Shown: positions 1-7,993, counted from the first letter of the stretch. The stretch is DNA of 19,892 bases from CBFGWV01 sp965652545 (GCA_965652545.1 CBFGWV010000060.1:1-19892); one strand, 5' to 3'. Notes: generated from the letters alone by a model not told the origin. Program-made: numbers and translations.

Positions 1-33
1 CAGGGATGCGGCCGTCGAGCGTACACGGACGTA
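1..33 (-). repeat. Bipartite hairpin repeat, truncated by window edge
   Basis: Read on the - strand, this stretch gives two short hairpins in a row with similar loops. The first (positions 33-22) has a 4-bp stem around a TCCG loop and needs one G-U pair, which forms only in a - strand transcript. The second has a TCCC loop and the arm CGGCCGCA, of which only the right arm (7-14), the loop (3-6) and two bases of the left arm (1-2) lie in the window. The layout resembles REP-like intergenic elements of GC-rich gammaproteobacteria. The family assignment is inference; the hairpins are seen directly. Confidence 0.5.
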
Positions 34-127
34 TTTACAGCGCGTCTGCCCGGGCCTTACCCGACGCCGAAGGCTGACTTCAGTAGCTGTTCGGTATCGA
101 GGTGGTGCGAGTCGGGAGGGGCCTGGC

Positions 128-136
128 TGCTATGAT
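128..136 (+). promoter_or_regulatory. Possible extended -10 promoter for thiL
   Basis: TGC followed by TATGAT matches an extended -10 element (TGnTATAAT, one mismatch) and lies 26 bases before the thiL start. No convincing -35 is seen 16-18 bases upstream, which is tolerated by extended -10 promoters. No TPP riboswitch could fit in the short leader. Confidence 0.4.
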
Positions 137-162
137 GCGACGCTTTCACGCCGGGGCCGCGC

Positions 163-1125
163 TTGAACGAGTTCGAACTGATCCGCCGCTACTTTCACTG
201 GCCGACCGGACGCGCCGATGTGGTGCTCGGGCCGGGTGACGATTGCGCGCTGCTCAGTGTGCCGGCGGATGCGGAGCTGGCGGTGACGATGGATGTGCTG
301 GTCTCGGGCCGGCATTTTCTGCCCGATGCCGATGCGCAAGGCGTGGGGCACAAGGCGTTGGCGGTGAATCTCTCGGACTTGGCGGCGATGGGGGCGGCGC
401 CGGCATGGGTGACGTTGGGCTTGACCTTGCCGGCGGTGGATTCGCCGTGGTTGGAGGGTTTCGCCCGCGGGTTCTCGGCGCTAGCGGCGGCGCATGGGGT
501 GGCGCTGGTGGGTGGCGATACGACCCGCGGCCCGCTGGCGATCGCCGTGCAGGCGGCCGGCCTGGTGCCGCGGGGGCGGGCGTTGCGTCGCAGTGGTGCC
601 CGGCCAGGGGATACGGTGTTCGTCACCGGTGTACCGGGTGAGGCGGCGTTGGGGCTGACGTTGCTTTTGGGCACTCAGGGTGGCGGGCCAGGCGTGGTGT
701 TGCGGGAGCATTTGCGAGCCCGGCTTGAGCGGCCGGAGCCGCGGGTGGGGGAGGGGCGGGATTTGCTCGGTATTGCCTCGGCGTGTATCGATGTGTCCGA
801 TGGCCTAGTCCAGGATCTGGGGCATGTGCTGGCCGCCAGCGGTGTGGGTGCGGTGATCGATCTGGATGCGTTGCCGGTGCCCCATGGGGCCGATGATTTT
901 CCACCTGAGACGGTGCGCTGGGCGCAGACCGCCGGTGGTGATGATTATGAGTTGTTGTTTGCGGTGCCGGCAGCACGGCTTGCGGCGCTGGCGGATTGCA
1001 CGGCAGCCTGGCGGGTGCCGTGCACGCCGATCGGGGTGATCGAACCCGAGGCCGGGCTGCGTTTTCGCGAGGCGGGCCAGCCCGTGCCGGCGCCGCGGAC
1101 GAGCGGGTATGACCACTTTCGCTGA
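163..1125 (+). CDS. thiL: Thiamine-monophosphate kinase ThiL
   Basis: ThiL phosphorylates thiamine monophosphate to thiamine diphosphate with ATP, the last step of cofactor synthesis, in the cytosol. The 320-residue product has the usual family length and shows the AIR-synthase/PurM-like fold signatures: GDDCA (25-29), the metal-binding MD pair (43-44), the HKALAVNLSDLAAMGA segment (63-78), GGDTT (117-121), DVSDG (210-214) and GGDDYELLF (258-266). The start is TTG, chosen because MNEFELIRRYF matches the typical ThiL N-terminus and no in-frame ATG or GTG is suitable; no strong ribosome binding site is seen. In many gammaproteobacteria thiL follows nusB and precedes pgpA. Neither neighbour is here: the bases upstream do not translate as NusB and the next gene is metY, so thiL looks relocated or alone. 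Confidence 0.95.
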   Translation: MNEFELIRRYFHWPTGRADVVLGPGDDCALLSVPADAELAVTMDVLVSGRHFLPDADAQGVGHKALAVNLSDLAAMGAAPAWVTLGLTLPAVDSPWLEGFARGFSALAAAHGVALVGGDTTRGPLAIAVQAAGLVPRGRALRRSGARPGDTVFVTGVPGEAALGLTLLLGTQGGGPGVVLREHLRARLERPEPRVGEGRDLLGIASACIDVSDGLVQDLGHVLAASGVGAVIDLDALPVPHGADDFPPETVRWAQTAGGDDYELLFAVPAARLAALADCTAAWRVPCTPIGVIEPEAGLRFREAGQPVPAPRTSGYDHFR

Positions 1126-1176
1126 ACGCGTGCCAAGCTACACTGGCGCGGGACGATCATCCATGAGGAGTGGGGC

Positions 1177-2448
1177 ATGAAACTTGAAACATTGGCCATT
1201 CACGGCGGGTACCGCCCGGACCCGACCACTAAGGCCGTGGCCGTGCCGATCTACCAGACGACCTCCTATGCTTTCGATGACACCCAGCATGGTGCCGACC
1301 TGTTCGACCTGAAGGTCCAGGGCAATATCTACACGCGCATCATGAATCCCACGACCGATGTGTTGGAGCAGCGCGTCGCGGCGATGGAGGGCGGTGTGGG
1401 TGCGCTGGCGCTGGCCTCGGGCATGGCCGCCATTACCTATGCGATCTTCACCATCGCCGAGGCTGGCGACAATATCGTCACCACCAGCACCTTGTACGGC
1501 GGCACCTACAACCTGTTCGCGCACACCCTGCCCCAGTTGGGCATTCAGGCGCGGTTTGCCGATTATCGCGATCCGGCGGCCTTGGGTGCGTTGATCGACG
1601 AGCGCACCAAGGCCGTGTTCTGCGAGTCCATCGGCAACCCGGCGGCCAATGTGGTGGATATCGAGGCCATGGCGGAGGTGGCCCACGCCCATGGCGTGCC
1701 GCTGATCGTCGACAACACGGTGCCGACGCCGTATCTATGCCGGCCATTCGAGTTCGGGGCGGATATCGTTGTGCACTCCCTGACCAAGTACATGGGTGGC
1801 CACGGGACGTCTGTCGGTGGCGCCCTGGTGGATTCCGGCAAGTTTCCCTGGGCCGAGCACCCCAACCGCTTCCGTCGCCTTAACGAGCCGGATGTGTCCT
1901 ATCACGGTGTGATCTATACCGAAGCGCTCGGGCCGGCGGCTTTCATTGGCCGGGCGCGGGTGGTGCCGCTGCGCAACATGGGTGCGCCGATCAGTCCGTT
2001 CAACGCCTTTCTGATCATGCAAGGCATCGAGACCTTGCCCGTGCGCATGGACCGGCATTGTGAGAATGCCGTCAAAGTGGCCGAGTTCCTCAAGACGCAT
2101 GCCAAGGTGGAGTGGGTGAACTACCCCGGTCTGGCGGACAGCCCCTCGAAGCCCTTGGTGGACAAGTACATGGACGGTAAGGCGGCATCGGTGCTGAGCT
2201 TCGGGGTGCGCGGCGGGCGTGAGGCCGGTGCCCGCCTCATTGATGCGCTGAAGCTGTTCACCCGGTTGGTGAACATCGGCGATGCGAAGTCCCTGGCCTG
2301 CCATCCGGCCACCACCACCCATCGTCAATTGGACGCCGGCGAGTTGGTCAAAGCCGGTGTCAGCGAAGACATGGTGCGTCTGTCGGTCGGGCTTGAACAC
2401 ATCGATGACCTGCTGGCCGACCTGGAACAGGCTTTATCCGCCGTATGA
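1177..2448 (+). CDS. metY: O-acetylhomoserine sulfhydrylase MetY (PLP enzyme)
   Basis: This Cys/Met-metabolism PLP enzyme condenses O-acetylhomoserine with sulfide (or methanethiol) to give homocysteine (or methionine). The 423-residue length fits MetY, which is longer than MetZ or MetB. Visible motifs are the YTRIMNPT segment (52-59) contacting the neighbouring subunit's cofactor, SGMAA (81-85) at the PLP phosphate, VDNT with Asp179 at the pyridine nitrogen, and HSLTKY (200-205) with Lys204 forming the Schiff base. ATG at 1177 is preceded by GAGGAG (1165-1170) with a 6-base spacer. It leads a six-gene + strand operon, and its stop overlaps the next gene as ATGA. No SAM riboswitch or other leader structure fits in the 51 bases after thiL. 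A MetZ-type O-succinylhomoserine enzyme is the alternative, less likely from length and sequence. Confidence 0.92.
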   Translation: MKLETLAIHGGYRPDPTTKAVAVPIYQTTSYAFDDTQHGADLFDLKVQGNIYTRIMNPTTDVLEQRVAAMEGGVGALALASGMAAITYAIFTIAEAGDNIVTTSTLYGGTYNLFAHTLPQLGIQARFADYRDPAALGALIDERTKAVFCESIGNPAANVVDIEAMAEVAHAHGVPLIVDNTVPTPYLCRPFEFGADIVVHSLTKYMGGHGTSVGGALVDSGKFPWAEHPNRFRRLNEPDVSYHGVIYTEALGPAAFIGRARVVPLRNMGAPISPFNAFLIMQGIETLPVRMDRHCENAVKVAEFLKTHAKVEWVNYPGLADSPSKPLVDKYMDGKAASVLSFGVRGGREAGARLIDALKLFTRLVNIGDAKSLACHPATTTHRQLDAGELVKAGVSEDMVRLSVGLEHIDDLLADLEQALSAV

Positions 2449-2999
2449 GTCGACGCGGGCGGCGCAGTCACCGGCTGTATCCGTTGGTGATCATCCTGGC
2501 GGTAGCCGTCGTCAGTCTGCGTTCTCACTGGCAGGTGGTGCCCGAGGCGGTGGTGCTTGCCGCAGGCGCCGACGAGGTTTGCACGGTGAGTGCGGTCGGC
2601 GATGGCGATTCGGTTACGGCCGATTGCCCCTCCGGCGAGGTTCGGGTGCGGGTGTGGGGCATCGATGCGCCGGAGATGGGCCAGGCGCCGTGGGGCGAGC
2701 GCGCCAAGCGCGCGTTGCAGGCGCGCATTCCGCGGACCGTGCGGCTGGAGGTGCTCGATGTCGATCCTTACGAGCGCAGCGTGGCGCGGATCTGGGACGG
2801 CGAGCGGGACGTGGGCTTGTCGATGGTCGATGACGGCATGGCCATCGTGTACCGCCGGTTCAACGACGATGACCGTTACGCCCAGGCCGAGAGCGGTGCG
2901 CGGAAGCGCCGGCTCGGTATCTGGGCCGAGCCCGGCGACCAGCAACGGCCCGCCGCCTGGCGCCGGGTGAATCCACGCGGGGAGTCCGGGCGCACGTGA
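2445..2999 (+). CDS. Membrane-anchored thermonuclease (SNase-like) family protein
   Basis: The 184-residue product has a basic N-terminus and one hydrophobic segment (about 11-25), then a staphylococcal-nuclease-like domain (about 44-162). The catalytic set of the family is present: GDGDS (52-56), Arg69 five residues before Asp74, DAPE (74-77) with Glu77, and YERSVA (109-114) with Arg111 in the position of SNase Arg87. A late LGIW motif (157-160) is also typical. Family members are calcium-dependent phosphodiesterases that cut DNA or RNA. The hydrophobic segment suggests an anchored or secreted, probably periplasmic, protein; Cys46 and Cys61 could form a disulfide there. Its ATG overlaps the metY stop by 4 bases and its stop overlaps the next start by 4, so it is embedded in the operon. 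The link to methionine synthesis or lipid transport is unknown. Confidence 0.88.
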   Translation: MSRRGRRSHRLYPLVIILAVAVVSLRSHWQVVPEAVVLAAGADEVCTVSAVGDGDSVTADCPSGEVRVRVWGIDAPEMGQAPWGERAKRALQARIPRTVRLEVLDVDPYERSVARIWDGERDVGLSMVDDGMAIVYRRFNDDDRYAQAESGARKRRLGIWAEPGDQQRPAAWRRVNPRGESGRT

Positions 3000-4084
3000 C
3001 GGCGGCATCGATGACGGTCAGCAACGGGACCTTGCGACTGGCCGGCGAATGGACCGCCACTGCCCTGGAGACGGTCGATGCGCGGACCGTGCGCACGCCG
3101 GTGCGGCACATCGATGCCACTGCCATCGAGCGCCTGGACACCGCGGGCGGGTTGGCGCTGGCGCGGCTGGCCGACCATTTCGGTGTGGCCCGATCGGATA
3201 TTCTCATCGCCGACAGCCGTGCGCAGATTCTCGATCTGGTGCTGGCCCGCAGTGCGGATATCGCACCGCTGGATGGCGGTACGCGCGGCGAGAATCCATT
3301 GGCGCGGTTCGGGCGGCTGGTGGTGGGACACGCCGCGGAGTTCCAGGCATTCCTGTCATTTCTCGGCGAGACGTTCGTTGCCTTCGTGCGCTCGCTGATC
3401 CGCCCCTCGCGTATCCGCTGGAACTCCATCATCGCCAATATGGAAACCGCGGGCGTGAACGCCTTGCCTATCGTGGGCTTGCTGTCGTTCCTGCTCGGGG
3501 TGGTGGTGGCGTATCAGGGTGGTGTGCAGCTGAAGTTATACGGCGCCAACATTTTCATCGTGGAACTCGTCTCGCTGACCCTGCTGCGCGAGCTTGCACC
3601 CCTGATCACCGCCATCATCGTCGCCGGACGCACCGGTGCGTCGTACACCGCGCAGATTGGCACCATGCAGGTGACCGAAGAGGTGGATGCGCTGCGCACC
3701 ATCGGTATCGACCCGCTGGATCTTCTAGTGTTGCCCAAGCTGTTCGCCTTGCTGCTGGCCCTGCCGCTGGTGGTCATGTTCGCCGATGTGATGGGCATTC
3801 TCGGTGGTATGGTGACGGCGACGCTGTTGTTGGATGTGAGCTTTCGTGACTTCATCGACCGGATGCCCCAGGTGGTTTCGCTGACATCCTTCCTGATCGG
3901 CGTGGGCAAGGCGCCGTTGTTCGCTGCCGTCGTGGCGCTGGTCGGTTGCTTCCAGGGCTTCCGCGTGCGCGGCGGCGCCGACAGTGTGGGGCGCCAGACC
4001 ACGGTCAGTGTGGTGCAGGCCATTTTCCTCGTCATCGTGGTCGATGCCGCGCTGGTCGTGGTGCTGGGGACACGGGGATTGTGA
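2996..4084 (+). CDS. MlaE-family lipid ABC transporter permease with N-terminal STAS domain
   Basis: This is the inner-membrane permease of an MCE-type ABC lipid transporter. Residues 1-95 form a STAS-like domain (ERLDTAGGLALARL at 45-58), the job done by the separate MlaB protein in E. coli. Residues about 105-362 are the MlaE permease domain with several hydrophobic helices and the highly conserved stretch RELAPLITAIIVAGRTGASYTAQIGTM (198-224) followed by EEVDAL and TIGIDP. The start is GTG at 2996, overlapping the nuclease stop; an in-frame ATG at 3011 is an alternative. The ATPase, MCE protein and accessory lipoprotein follow directly. It probably moves phospholipid between inner and outer membrane; the direction cannot be read from the sequence. 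Confidence 0.93.
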   Translation: MTAASMTVSNGTLRLAGEWTATALETVDARTVRTPVRHIDATAIERLDTAGGLALARLADHFGVARSDILIADSRAQILDLVLARSADIAPLDGGTRGENPLARFGRLVVGHAAEFQAFLSFLGETFVAFVRSLIRPSRIRWNSIIANMETAGVNALPIVGLLSFLLGVVVAYQGGVQLKLYGANIFIVELVSLTLLRELAPLITAIIVAGRTGASYTAQIGTMQVTEEVDALRTIGIDPLDLLVLPKLFALLLALPLVVMFADVMGILGGMVTATLLLDVSFRDFIDRMPQVVSLTSFLIGVGKAPLFAAVVALVGCFQGFRVRGGADSVGRQTTVSVVQAIFLVIVVDAALVVVLGTRGL

Positions 4085-4854
4085 CCGGCGAGGTGGTGAT
4101 CAAGATTCGCGGTCTATGCAACCGCTTCGGCGATCTGGTCATCCATCAGGATTTGGATTTGGATGTGCGCGCGGGCGAAGTATTGGCGTTGGTCGGCGGA
4201 AGCGGCTCGGGCAAGACCACCTTGCTGCGCGCCATCATCATGCTCCAGCGGCCGGCTGCCGGCAGCATCGAGGTCTGTGGCGATGAGGCGGTTGGGGCCG
4301 GAGAGGCGACGGCGCAACGCATTCGCCAGCGCTTTGGCATGTTGTTCCAGATGGGGGCACTGTTCAGCTCCTTGACCGTAGCTGAGAACGTTGCCGTGCC
4401 GCTGCGGGAGCATACCGATCTCAGCGCGCGAACGATCGCAGAGTTGGCGCGGTTCAAGGTCGCATTGGCGGGACTGCCAGCGCATGCGGCGGACAAGTAT
4501 CCGGGCGAACTCAGCGGGGGTATGCGCAAGCGTGCGGCCCTTGCCAGGGCGCTGGCGTTGGACCCTGACCTGCTGTTCCTGGACGAGCCCACCGCCGGTC
4601 TCGACCCGGTCAGTGCCGGCGCTTTGGATGAGCTGGTCGTGCAATTGAAGCGCAGTCTTGGATTGACAGTGATCATGGTGACCCACGACCTGGATTCGCT
4701 GTGGCAGGCCACCGACCGGGTGGCGTTTCTGGGGGATAAGCGTGTTCTGGCCACCGCGCCGATCGCGGAGCTGTCGGAAAGTACCGATCCGCTGATCCGG
4801 GCCTACTTCAGCGGTCCCCGGGCAGCGCGGAGAAGTGAATGGAAACCAAGCTGA
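4081..4854 (+). CDS. ABC transporter ATP-binding protein, MlaF type
   Basis: This is the cytoplasmic ATPase partner of the preceding permease. All nucleotide-binding motifs are present in the 257-residue product: Walker A GGSGSGKTT (39-47), Q-loop Gln90 followed by MGALFSSLTVAENVAVPL typical of MlaF, signature LSGGM (144-148), Walker B LLFLDEP (164-170) and H-loop His202. The reading frame is open further upstream to 3946, but that part lies inside the permease gene, and the family N-terminus fits the GTG at 4081. That start overlaps the permease stop by 4 bases (GTGA). The 3' end overlaps the MCE gene by 16 bases. Both suggest coupled translation and a fixed subunit ratio. Confidence 0.94.
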   Translation: MTGEVVIKIRGLCNRFGDLVIHQDLDLDVRAGEVLALVGGSGSGKTTLLRAIIMLQRPAAGSIEVCGDEAVGAGEATAQRIRQRFGMLFQMGALFSSLTVAENVAVPLREHTDLSARTIAELARFKVALAGLPAHAADKYPGELSGGMRKRAALARALALDPDLLFLDEPTAGLDPVSAGALDELVVQLKRSLGLTVIMVTHDLDSLWQATDRVAFLGDKRVLATAPIAELSESTDPLIRAYFSGPRAARRSEWKPS

Positions 4855-5804
4855 ACTACACGCTCGTCGGGTTGTTCGTACTCATCATGGGCGCGGCGCT
4901 GGGCGCGGCGATCTTCTGGCTGGCGGTCGGCGGCGACCCCAAGGTTTACGATGATTATGTCGTGTACACCTCGGAATCGGTAACCGGACTCAACCCCAAG
5001 GCGGTGGTCCGCTACCGTGGCGTGGAAGTGGGGCGAGTCGACACTATTCAACTGGAAGCCAACAATCCGGCACGGGTGGAGATCATGTTGCAGATCGAGC
5101 GCGGGGTGCCGATCAAGGAAGATACGCGCGCCACACTGACCACTCAGGGCCTGACGGGGATTGCGTCCATCGAGTTGACCGGGGGTAGCCAAGCCTCGCC
5201 GCGATTGCCGCCCAATCCCGGCGGCGAGCCGCCTCAGATCCCCAGCGGGCCGTCTCTGGTAACCCGCTTGGACAATGCGTTCACGACACTGGTCGACCGA
5301 TTGGAAATCCTCCTGTCGGATGACAATCTTACGCATTTGGGCAATACGCTGGAGAACGTCGACCGGTTAACCGGAACCTTGGCTGATCGCAGCGCCGATC
5401 TGGACGGTTTCATCACCGACCTGCGCAGTACCAGCACCGCGCTGGCCCGCATCGTCAACGATCTTCAGCCGGTGGTGGCGCGTGCGGGTGAGACTCTGGA
5501 CGGTGCAACGGATGTAGCGGCCGAACTCGGCCCACTGATCAAGCGTATCAACGACCTGGTCAACGCTGTGGAGGACGCTGCCGTGTCCGTCGCCCAGACC
5601 AGCCGCAGCGCCGGGCAGGTTCTGGAGGAGGGCAAGGCGGAGCTGCGCAGCGCGTATGCGGATGCGGCACCGAAACTGGGCCAACTGGTCGGCGAGATCA
5701 GTCGCCTGTCATCGGTGCTCGGCGAGTTCGTCGACGATCTGGATCGTAATCCCAATATGCTGTTGCTGGGTCGACCGCCTCGCGAACCGGGGCCTGGAGA
5801 ATAA
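4839..5804 (+). CDS. MlaD/MCE-domain lipid-transport substrate-binding protein
   Basis: A single N-terminal transmembrane helix (about 8-30) anchors the 321-residue protein in the inner membrane with the rest in the periplasm. Residues about 38-120 are an MCE domain (SVTGLNPKAVVRYRGVEVGRV at 47-67 and TTQGLTGIASIEL near 105-117), which forms a hexameric ring with a lipid channel. A proline-rich linker (about 123-142) leads to a long heptad-like helical region to about 300. This is longer than E. coli MlaD (about 180 residues) and resembles MCE proteins whose helices extend the channel toward the outer membrane. ATG at 4839 has GGAG (4829-4832) at 6 bases spacing, inside the ATPase gene. No MlaC-like shuttle gene follows; the lipoprotein takes that position. 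Confidence 0.94.
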   Translation: METKLNYTLVGLFVLIMGAALGAAIFWLAVGGDPKVYDDYVVYTSESVTGLNPKAVVRYRGVEVGRVDTIQLEANNPARVEIMLQIERGVPIKEDTRATLTTQGLTGIASIELTGGSQASPRLPPNPGGEPPQIPSGPSLVTRLDNAFTTLVDRLEILLSDDNLTHLGNTLENVDRLTGTLADRSADLDGFITDLRSTSTALARIVNDLQPVVARAGETLDGATDVAAELGPLIKRINDLVNAVEDAAVSVAQTSRSAGQVLEEGKAELRSAYADAAPKLGQLVGEISRLSSVLGEFVDDLDRNPNMLLLGRPPREPGPGE

Positions 5805-5818
5805 GGAGCGTGCATCAC

Positions 5819-6433
5819 GTGTTCCGCTACGCAATACCGTGGCTGTTCGTATTGACGTTGGGGGGCTGTAGTCTGGCGTCCCTTCAATCGGATAAAAGCG
5901 AGATCACTCATTTTGGCTTCAATCCGACGTTGGCCGAGGCACCCGCTACGCCGTCGACCGAGGGCAAGATCGTCCGCCTGACAACCATCATGGCGGTACC
6001 GGGGGCGGACAGCCGGTTGATGGCCTATAGCCTACAGCCAGGGCAGATCGACTTCTTCGCCCGCAATGAATGGCTGGATCGGCCCGCCCGTCTGCTCGAA
6101 CCGTTGATCATCCAGGCGCTTGAAGGGCGGGACGGTGTGCGCGCGGTCATCACGCGCGAAGCCGGCGCGCACCCGGACCTGCGCCTGGAATTGACGCTCG
6201 AGCGGCTGTTGCACCGCTTCGACACCGAACCCAGCCAAGTCGATGTCGCCATCCGTATGCGCCTGCTCTCCGTGCCCGATGGCGATCTGTTGATCAGCCG
6301 CCAGTTGACAGCAAGCGAACCTGCGCCCAGTGCGGACCCCGCCGGCGGGGTCCAGGCGACGGACCGGGCTCTGGCCCGAATTTTGAGTGACCTGCAGCAG
6401 TCGGTCGCGGGAGCCGTTGTGGAGCAGCCTTGA
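5819..6433 (+). CDS. ABC-type transport auxiliary lipoprotein (PqiC/YmbA-like)
   Basis: The product has a short signal peptide ending in a lipobox, LGGC, with Cys17 as lipidation site, and a domain that matches the ABC_trans_aux family (PqiC, YmbA). Such outer-membrane lipoproteins work with MCE-domain transporters such as PqiB, probably as the outer-membrane docking partner. GTG at 5819 was chosen: AAGGAG (5803-5808) sits 10 bases before it. An upstream in-frame GTG at 5810 would lie only one base from that site and adds three residues. The gene starts 14 bases after the MCE stop and closes the operon. With no MlaC homologue in the cluster, this transporter looks more like the Pqi layout at its outer end, joined to a Mla-type ATPase and permease. 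Confidence 0.85.
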   Translation: MFRYAIPWLFVLTLGGCSLASLQSDKSEITHFGFNPTLAEAPATPSTEGKIVRLTTIMAVPGADSRLMAYSLQPGQIDFFARNEWLDRPARLLEPLIIQALEGRDGVRAVITREAGAHPDLRLELTLERLLHRFDTEPSQVDVAIRMRLLSVPDGDLLISRQLTASEPAPSADPAGGVQATDRALARILSDLQQSVAGAVVEQP

Positions 6434-6473
6434 AACTGTGCTCGCGTGAGCGGTGCGGTTCGGTGCTCGGTAT

Positions 6474-7784
6474 TCAAGCCAGCGCAGCGTCGGGCGATAG
6501 CGATCCGTCCTCGAAATGCCGCGGGTCGAAGCTGATAAGGCGCGGATCACCGATGGCCTTGCGCACCAGCGCGCTGCTCGCCGTGCCGTCATCGGGGAAT
6601 ACGCTCTGCCCTATCGTCAGTTCGGGGCGTACTGTCTCCAATCCCGGCACGATCCAGGCGGTGACCAGGCCATGGTATCGGGTGGTGTATGCCCGATCGC
6701 TCGGATGGCCGGGTACCAGGGCCAGGAACGCGCCCTCGCTCCATTGCCCGAAAGACTCCGGACTGTGTAGCGAGGGTGCGATGCGTTGTGCGACCTTGGT
6801 CAGGTAGCGCTTGATGTTGTCCTCGCCGTGACTGCGCATCAGCTGGTTGAAATTGGCCACTTCGATATACATCACGGTAAATGGGGCGGGAGTGGAGTCG
6901 ACAGTGCTCGCCGCCAGGATCTGGACGAATCTGTTCTTCAGTGCGGCCTTGTTGGGTAGCCCGGTCTGGGCATCGTGCCAGGCGAGAAATTCGGTGCGGG
7001 CAACTTCGGCTTCGCGGGCGCGATGCGCTTCCCAGGCGGCACGCTCACGCGCCGCTCTCTCCATCAAGCGCGCATCGATGAACGACAAGCTCAATGACAC
7101 CGCCAGCAGCGCGACTGCCACGGCCGCTACGGGGGTAGCCGTCCATGTGTCTGTCAGGCTGCCGGCCGCCAGGCACACGGCGTCGGGGGCGAAGTTAGCC
7201 GCTGCCATGCCGGTATAGTGCATGCCGACCACGGCCACGCCCATGATGAAGGCCGCGCCGACCCGTGCGGCGTACATGCGTCGCGAGTGGCCGCCGCGAA
7301 GATGGAACGCGATCAATAGGGCCACTGCGGATGCGCTGACAGCGATGACCACGGACAATGAGAACCACAGAGGGTCATACGAAATGCCGGGCGCCATCCG
7401 CATGGCGGCCATGCCGCTGTAGTGCATGACGCAGATGCCGGCGCCCATGAGTGCGGCGCCGAGAATCAGTGTGACGGCTGACAGGCGCGCCCGGGTGACG
7501 ATGGCTAAGGCCAGTGCCGAAACGACCACTGCGGCACCCAGCGAAAACAAGGTGATCCACAGGTCATACCCGACGGGGATCGGCAGCTTGAACGCCAACA
7601 TGCCGAGGAAGTGCATCGACCAGATGCCTGTGCCCATCGCCAGTGCGCCACCGAGCAGCCAGGCCCCGGCAGCCATGCCGCGTGAAACGGTGATGCGGGC
7701 GGCCATATCGAGGGCGGTGTAGGCGGCTAGCGCGGCGATGATGTACGACAGGGCCACAAGCCCGAGATCGTATGAGCCGGTCAT
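6474..7784 (-). CDS. MHYT-domain membrane sensor with degenerate GGDEF domain
   Basis: The 436-residue protein has about seven predicted transmembrane helices in residues 1-237 and three MHYT motifs: MHFLGM (57-62), MHYSGM (120-125) and MHYTGM (188-193). These are proposed to bind copper and sense oxygen, CO or NO. A short helical linker (about 238-265) leads to a GGDEF-like domain (about 266-425) starting DAQTGLPNKAAL. The GGDEF signature is replaced by SEGAF (349-353) and no RxxD inhibitory site precedes it, so cyclic-di-GMP synthesis is very unlikely. No EAL domain follows. It may act by binding or dimerisation. ATG at 7784 has an excellent ribosome binding site, AAGGGGGGA (7799-7791), with 6 bases spacing. 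It is transcribed toward the lipid-transport operon, with 40 bases between the stops and no clear terminator there. Confidence 0.9.
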   Translation of the reverse strand: MTGSYDLGLVALSYIIAALAAYTALDMAARITVSRGMAAGAWLLGGALAMGTGIWSMHFLGMLAFKLPIPVGYDLWITLFSLGAAVVVSALALAIVTRARLSAVTLILGAALMGAGICVMHYSGMAAMRMAPGISYDPLWFSLSVVIAVSASAVALLIAFHLRGGHSRRMYAARVGAAFIMGVAVVGMHYTGMAAANFAPDAVCLAAGSLTDTWTATPVAAVAVALLAVSLSLSFIDARLMERAARERAAWEAHRAREAEVARTEFLAWHDAQTGLPNKAALKNRFVQILAASTVDSTPAPFTVMYIEVANFNQLMRSHGEDNIKRYLTKVAQRIAPSLHSPESFGQWSEGAFLALVPGHPSDRAYTTRYHGLVTAWIVPGLETVRPELTIGQSVFPDDGTASSALVRKAIGDPRLISFDPRHFEDGSLSPDAALA

Positions 7785-7993
7785 TGGTGCTCCCCCCTTG
7801 AGTCTGAACGGATTCGAGAGGCCTGAAAAAAGGCATCGCCGTTCACGCGCACCGGCGCGGATTGTCCAGTGTGGCTTACCTTTGAGATAGCAAAGCCGGG
7901 ATAGCGGGGGCGGAGTTTTTGCCCGATCTGTGCCGAATACACATTACAGGTGTTCAGTGTTACTGCGCGCAGAGGGCGGAGCGTGCCCCGTGG

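Noticed and set aside
1..162. Tail of nusB upstream of thiL
   Set aside because: All three + frames were translated; none resembles the NusB C-terminus.
1126..1176. SAM riboswitch or other leader before metY
   Set aside because: The 51-base gap is too short and shows no such structure.
6434..6473. Terminator between the convergent lipoprotein and MHYT genes
   Set aside because: Only a 4-bp stem (GCTC with GAGC) is visible and no T-run follows.
7785..7993. Gene, small RNA or terminator between the MHYT and transglycosylase genes
   Set aside because: I found only a 4-bp stem (GCCT with AGGC) and a weak dyad around 7928-7960, and no open frame with start signals. Not enough to call.
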